Shown one piece after another: positions 59,833 through 64,000 of a DNA stretch of 64,000 nucleotides (its first letter is position 1; each line of letters opens with the position of its first letter). The notes under the pieces are model-generated. The model ran no database searches, was not told the origin of the DNA, and saw only the letters and a program-made list of their open reading frames with translations. A program made the position numbers and the translations under genes. This stretch comes from Arthrinium phaeospermum (Eukaryota > Ascomycota > Sordariomycetes > Amphisphaeriales > Apiosporaceae), in assembly GCA_006503535.1 (NCBI GenBank), contig QYRS01000001.1, forward strand, positions 2,170,001-2,234,000. Reading direction: 5' to 3'.

Positions 59833-61100
59833 TCAACAGCCATTCCAGCTTCTTCCTATCCTTCTCTTGCGCCTCGTCGCAGACTTTTCGAGCACTCGTG
59901 AGTTTGCCATCCTAAGCACCCCCACTGTTGCTGGAACTGGAAGCTTCTTCCTCTTCCTCTTCTTCTTTTGAGTCCTGCACCACGGGGGGAGTTTGCGTTC
60001 CTCCTCCTCCTCCTTCCATAGCTCAGACCACGCCTTTCGGGTTTCTTTCTCGTTTACACAGTGATCAACTTCGTCTTCGCTTACATGGTGGTCGACTCCT
60101 TGCTCGCTGACGCAGTGGCTGCAAGTGGCCTGGCACTTGCCCTTGACGAGCTTCAAGGTGGCCCAGTGAGTCGAGCGCTGATGTTCCTTAAAGGGCCATG
60201 GACTGTGCTCGCATTTGTGGCACTTCTCCGGCTTGATGTAGGGCCAGTAAGCTCCGTCGGTGATAGCCTCCTGCTGCAGCGACATGGCGTCTATCCAGAA
60301 GGCCTGGTGGGCTTCGGCCTTGTTCTTGAAGTTGGTGTCCAGGAGGGGCCAGAAGTGAGCGCCCTTGACAACGCCAGTAAAATACTGCCTCTCGTCCTTC
60401 AGTTGATCGTCTTCGTAGACCATCTTGACGCCGTCAAAGAAACCATCCAGATCTGAGACCTCGAATTGCTCGTCACTATCCTCGGCCACGTAGAAGGCAG
60501 TCTGAGCCTCAATGATCATGTTGTGCGAGATGCGGTAGAGGTGGTGCTGGGCCTGGGCAGTCAACTCGGGCAGCATGAATACCCGCGAGCATCGGAGCAG
60601 TCGTAAGCCTGTAGTGAAGGTGCCGCTGTCTTGTGGGGAGAGATCCTGGGGGAGACCTTTGTACGATTCTGGTTAGCTAGGGGAGCCCTTCACAGATTTG
60701 ACCATCTTGTGATGTACTCACATGCTGTGTAAATCCAGAGAATGATCCAATGGACCGCCTGGACATCCTGCTCGTCAATGTAGTAATACAGCGGGTTTCC
60801 GAGCACCTGCGAAAATATTTTAGTCAAAGCAAGCTTGGGCACACACCAGTGTGAGTGAGATTTGGAATATTACCCAGCTGTCCTTGAGACCGGATCGGAA
60901 AAACAAGCATCGTGACGAGAGTATCACCTTGTGAAGTGGCCAGCTTTGGTCACCGCATCTGACCAGCACATCGGAATCCTCGCCGGTGCGAAAGAGTCTG
61001 GATGGATGCGAGGGAAGCACGAATCAGCACCAGAAACTCACGCAAATATTGCAAACACATACCTCTCGTCGTGATTGACGTTGGGCGAAAGCCCGGCCAT
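59833..61100 (-). CDS. BTB/POZ-domain protein with Cys/His cluster
   Basis: 356 aa in four exons: 61100-61063, 60997-60874, 60806-60722 and 60656-59833. The joins build a BTB domain: GEDSDVLVRCGDQSWPLHKVILSSRCLFFRSGL, then VLGNPLYYYIDEQDVQAVHWIILWIYTACLPQDL. BTB proteins dimerise and often serve as substrate adaptors of cullin-3 ubiquitin ligases. Past the BTB is a helical region (LYRISHNMIIEAQTAFYV), then a Cys/His cluster (CHKCEHSP, HQRSTHW, CQATCSHC, about residues 215-255) that could bind zinc. A very basic C-terminus (KKKRKRKK, RRKRRIGR) suggests nuclear location. The substrate is unknown. Confidence 0.82.
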
Positions 61101-61981
61101 GACTGTGTGATGTTGTGGTTGTCGTCTCCGACAGTGAAGGGATGGTATTGTTTGCACAGATATGGCAGCTGCAAAAGTTTTTAAAGTTGGACAACCCAGA
61201 ACGGCTCAACAAGTGGTAAGTACCCAGATTCTTATGGGCAGACACGATTTGAATGTGTGTATTTGTAAGACGTGGTAAAGCTGTGGGCTTCCCAATATTG
61301 GAGGAAGAAAAACAGGGCTCTTTTAAGGAACAAAACCGAGATTGAGTACAAATTTTCAAGGCAGAACAAATGAAGAAAGCTCGAAACCCAGGGCCGTTGC
61401 TTTGATATTGGCGAGTGTGATTTCACTTAGACTTCACCTGTGGGGGATCCGGCAATGAATTGCCGTGCAGTCGCTACCTGCCATCTTTCTTTCCGGCAAA
61501 GAAACTTGAATCGATTCGATGTTCATATGTCCCGTCAAAATTGATTGAAATACAGTCCATTGGTTTAGCATATGTCCCTTTTGTGTTTTGCTCGCCGGAA
61601 TTAACGATGCTGGATATATCATAGTTCTGGTGGTACCATCCGCACCAAGCTGGATTGCACATGCTGTCTGGGAGTCAACAGAAGACCGCCATGTGAGACA
61701 TATAAAAGCAGACTTATTCGTATCTGCCATGTACACCTTGTCGCTTGTTTTCGGCGTCAAGAATGAGGTGTCTCATGCAAGTTATTGCCTTCAGAGGCAA
61801 GATGTACGTTGCGGAGGTCACGTGAGTCATGACGAATGAGGTAGGCGCAGCTGAAAGTCAATCCTGCTTGCAGTGAATGAGGGGCTGATAGGAAACAGAG
61901 GCCAACGATCAACTTGAATGAAATCTATTATTGTGTGGGTGGCAATTCCTATCTTTTATTTGCATTTATTCCACAGCAATT
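61101..61981. other. divergent promoter region
   Basis: Lies between the BTB gene (-) and the GNAT gene (+). No gene. Short frames on both strands are not coding. Confidence 0.5.
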
Positions 61982-62596
61982 ATGTTGAACACTGAAGCCA
62001 AGAACTGGTATCGAGATGACTACATGATTTCGACCGAACCACTGCTTATCCAGGTGGACGAGGTCAATGCAGTACTTGGGTCCGACTTAATGTGGTGGGC
62101 GCAAGGTCTACCTAGAGATCAGATGAAGAAGGCCCTGCACAATTCGCTCTGCTTCGGCCTTTACGCCCTTCCGCAGTCTACAGCTGAAATTGCAGGTAGG
62201 TCTGTAAAGGTTTTGGAGTCGTTGTCTCTCCTCTTTCCCTGAGTTACACGAGCGAAACCGTCCAGCTAATCTATGAGTTGATTGACTGTAGGCCTCAGCA
62301 ACCCAAAACAAGTCGGCCTCTTGAGAGTCATCACGGATGATGTAACTTTTGCCTACTTGACGGATGTTTACGTTCTGCCAGAACATCAAGGGAAAGGGAA
62401 TGGCCGGTGGATGCTCGAGTGCCTCGGCGAGGTTATCAAGGGTTGGCCGCATCTCAGGCGGTTCATGTTCCTGACTAGTGATGCGATGGACATGTATCGC
62501 AAGACGCTTGGTGCCAAGACATGGGAGGAGTGCGGTATGAAGGACATCATGGTCGGTCTGGTAGAAGGTCCAGCAGCGCAGCACCCCGGACAGTAA
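61982..62596 (+). CDS. GNAT-family N-acetyltransferase
   Basis: 172 aa, exons 61982-62195 and 62292-62596; the join gives STAEIAG-LSNPKQVGLLRVITDD. The acetyl-CoA site of the GNAT fold is visible as DVYVLPEHQGKGNGRWMLE (the Q/R-x-x-G-x-G/A pattern, here QGKGNG), and the last part FYR-like reads DMYRKTLGAKTWEE. It is the small single-domain type. Acceptor unknown (amine, antibiotic or protein N-terminus). Its 3' end is 38 bp from the stop codon of the Trm7 gene on the other strand. Confidence 0.88.
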
Positions 62597-62634
62597 TTGT
62601 CAATAGCAAATGGGCAGCCATAAAAGCGCCTCCC

Positions 62635-63893
62635 TCAGCTCTTGGTCCCGGTCTTTCCATATGCGCCTCCGGCCAATTTCCTCATCTCGAGTGCGCGCTT
62701 GTAAGGGGGCGCGGTTGGTGGCTGTACGGGGTCGAGAGATACGTGGCCGGGAGGTAGTCGGTATGAAGCGTCAGAGTCAAATGCCGAGAGATCACCGCAA
62801 GCGATAAAGGGTGCAATCCATCTCACGTCATCTTTCTCAGGGGCGCGCAAATCTTCAAACTCCACTTCCGTGACTCCGTCGGCATCGGTCCTGCGCGTGT
62901 ACTCTGGGGCACAGTCCCAAGCGCTGGTTTCTGGATTCTGAAGAATCGTCGGTGCCTCAAGCGAAATCGCGTTTTTCCTCTCTTCCATCATGTCTGTTAA
63001 GCGGTATCCCACGCCGAGCGGCTCCTCCAGACTAGCCGAGAATCCCTTGGGCGGCTGGAAGTTGAGGCAGACGATGAAGGCCTCGACGCTGCTGGCACGC
63101 GATGACCTGGGCTTGGCAACGTGGACTTCCTCAAAGAAAATCTTCAATTGAGCATACAGCACATCCACGTTCTTCCCTCGGAAGATCTTGGCGACGAACT
63201 TGCCGCCCGGCTTCAACACACAAAGAGCCAGGTTCAACGCAGCGAAAAGCAGTTGCGACTGCACGTAGATGTCCAGATCATGCAAGCCAGTGACATCAGG
63301 AGCACCATCACTGATGACCAAGTCGACAGGGTGGGCCGCCTTCTGGTCCTTTGACGTAGCATCGTAGTCCGGATCCAAGGCATTAAGCAGAAGAGGGACT
63401 GTGGCGGGGTGCGTGATGTCCGCCCGTAGAGTGATGATACCCGGCAGAGGGCTGATGGGCTGCAAATCGATTGAGACGATCTTGACGTCCTTCCTCGGCT
63501 TCAACTCATCCTCGGAGGGGTCTACCTCAACAACCTGCTCTGCAGGGGCCTCCTTTACCGGGCCAAAGACCCCCAGCATCTGCTGACGGAACTTGGCCTC
63601 GCGATTCTGCCATGCTGCACGTCCGAATTTCTCGCCCTTGATGAGTACACGTGAGAGGACTTGCGACCAACTACCGGGCGCAGCGCACAAGTCTACGACC
63701 CTGGTGACATCGGCGAACAGATCGAATTCTAGGGGTTGAATGAGTTCAAGGATTTTCATCGGATGGCGGGGTTCTACATCGGAAACGGACCTTCATCCAA
63801 CTGCAGCAACTTGAAAGCACTTCTTGCGCGCCAACCCTGCTCCTTGGCCAGGCGGTAGTAAGCATCGCGCTTGTCCTTTGAAGATTTTCCCAT
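62635..63893 (-). CDS. TRM7: tRNA (ribose-2'-O-)methyltransferase Trm7
   Basis: FtsJ/RrmJ-family enzyme that methylates ribose 2'-O at positions 32 and 34 of the anticodon loop of certain tRNAs, with partner proteins Trm732 and Trm734 in yeast. 398 aa, exons 63893-63791 and 63728-62635. The 62-bp intron falls after LLQLDE and restores [25 protein letters not shown]. The catalytic K-D-K-E set is present: Lys in RARSAFKL, Asp in VISDGAPD, Lys in FVAKIF and Glu in SVEAFIVC. There is an insertion with acidic residues after [12 protein letters not shown]. The C-terminal extension (about 100 aa, [18 protein letters not shown]) is longer than in yeast, as in other filamentous fungi. Confidence 0.95.
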
Positions 63894-64000
63894 TTCGTAT
63901 ATAAGTACTTGACTCCTTCTCAGCAAGTGCTCAAAAACGACGACATATAGAAAACCGACTGTCTATTGTCCTTGCTCTTTTTCTCTTAATCGTTGGCGGG
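63894..64000. other. 5' flank of the Trm7 gene
   Basis: Leader or promoter of the Trm7 gene running off the window end. Confidence 0.4.

Noticed and set aside
1..64000. tRNA, rRNA or CRISPR arrays
   Set aside because: No cloverleaf B-box (GGTTCGANTCC-like), 5S-like sequence or regularly spaced repeats were seen on either strand; a covariance-model scan was not possible.

Overview
The window is a piece of a filamentous ascomycete (Pezizomycotina) nuclear genome, most likely a Sordariomycete. The reasons are short 50-90 bp GT-AG introns with CTAAC-type branch sites, loosely packed single-gene transcription units, GC-rich exons beside AT-rich relics, and the gene content: a GH6 cellobiohydrolase, a NACHT/ankyrin NLR, 7TM rhodopsin/Pth11-like receptors, a PDR-type ABC pump, a 2EXR protein and an SREBP-like bHLH factor. 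The C-to-T nonsense changes in dead genes suggest repeat-induced point mutation (RIP). The species cannot be named from sequence reading alone. I rebuilt the splice sites by frame, consensus and protein-family continuity.

Layout. 0-9 kb: secreted GH6 cellulase (-), a 1188-residue NLR (+) and an Na+/H+ antiporter (-). 9-21 kb: an accessory stretch holding a tandem promoter repeat, an AT-rich TA-flanked terminal-inverted-repeat element of about 775 bp, a possible small nuclear protein, a mitochondrial-looking unknown protein, a head-to-head pair of broken multi-zinc-finger genes and another nonsense-riddled pseudogene. 20-32 kb: a JmjC/cupin oxygenase (-), casein kinase 2 beta (+) and, after a 3.5 kb gap, a full PDR transporter with seven exons (+). 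32-45 kb: DOPA-dioxygenase-like protein (-), a large unknown protein (+), a cupin-like protein (+), a 7TM receptor-like protein (-), a cytochrome P450 (+), a short-chain dehydrogenase (+) and a small six-cysteine secreted crystallin-like protein (+). 45-52.6 kb: a gene desert. 52.6-64 kb: SREBP-type bHLH factor (+), second 7TM protein (+), 2EXR protein (+), BTB protein (-), GNAT acetyltransferase (+) and the tRNA 2'-O-methyltransferase Trm7 (-).

Housekeeping functions (CK2 beta, Trm7) are interspersed with niche functions (cellulose breakdown, ion and drug efflux, self/non-self surveillance, surface sensing, secreted protein). The P450 and reductase lie side by side and could share a small pathway, but no backbone synthase is present. 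The most unusual items are the zinc-finger pair with four tandem C4 fingers, the inverted-repeat element, the NLR, and the 7.5 kb desert before the bHLH gene. No tRNA, rRNA or CRISPR array was recognised.
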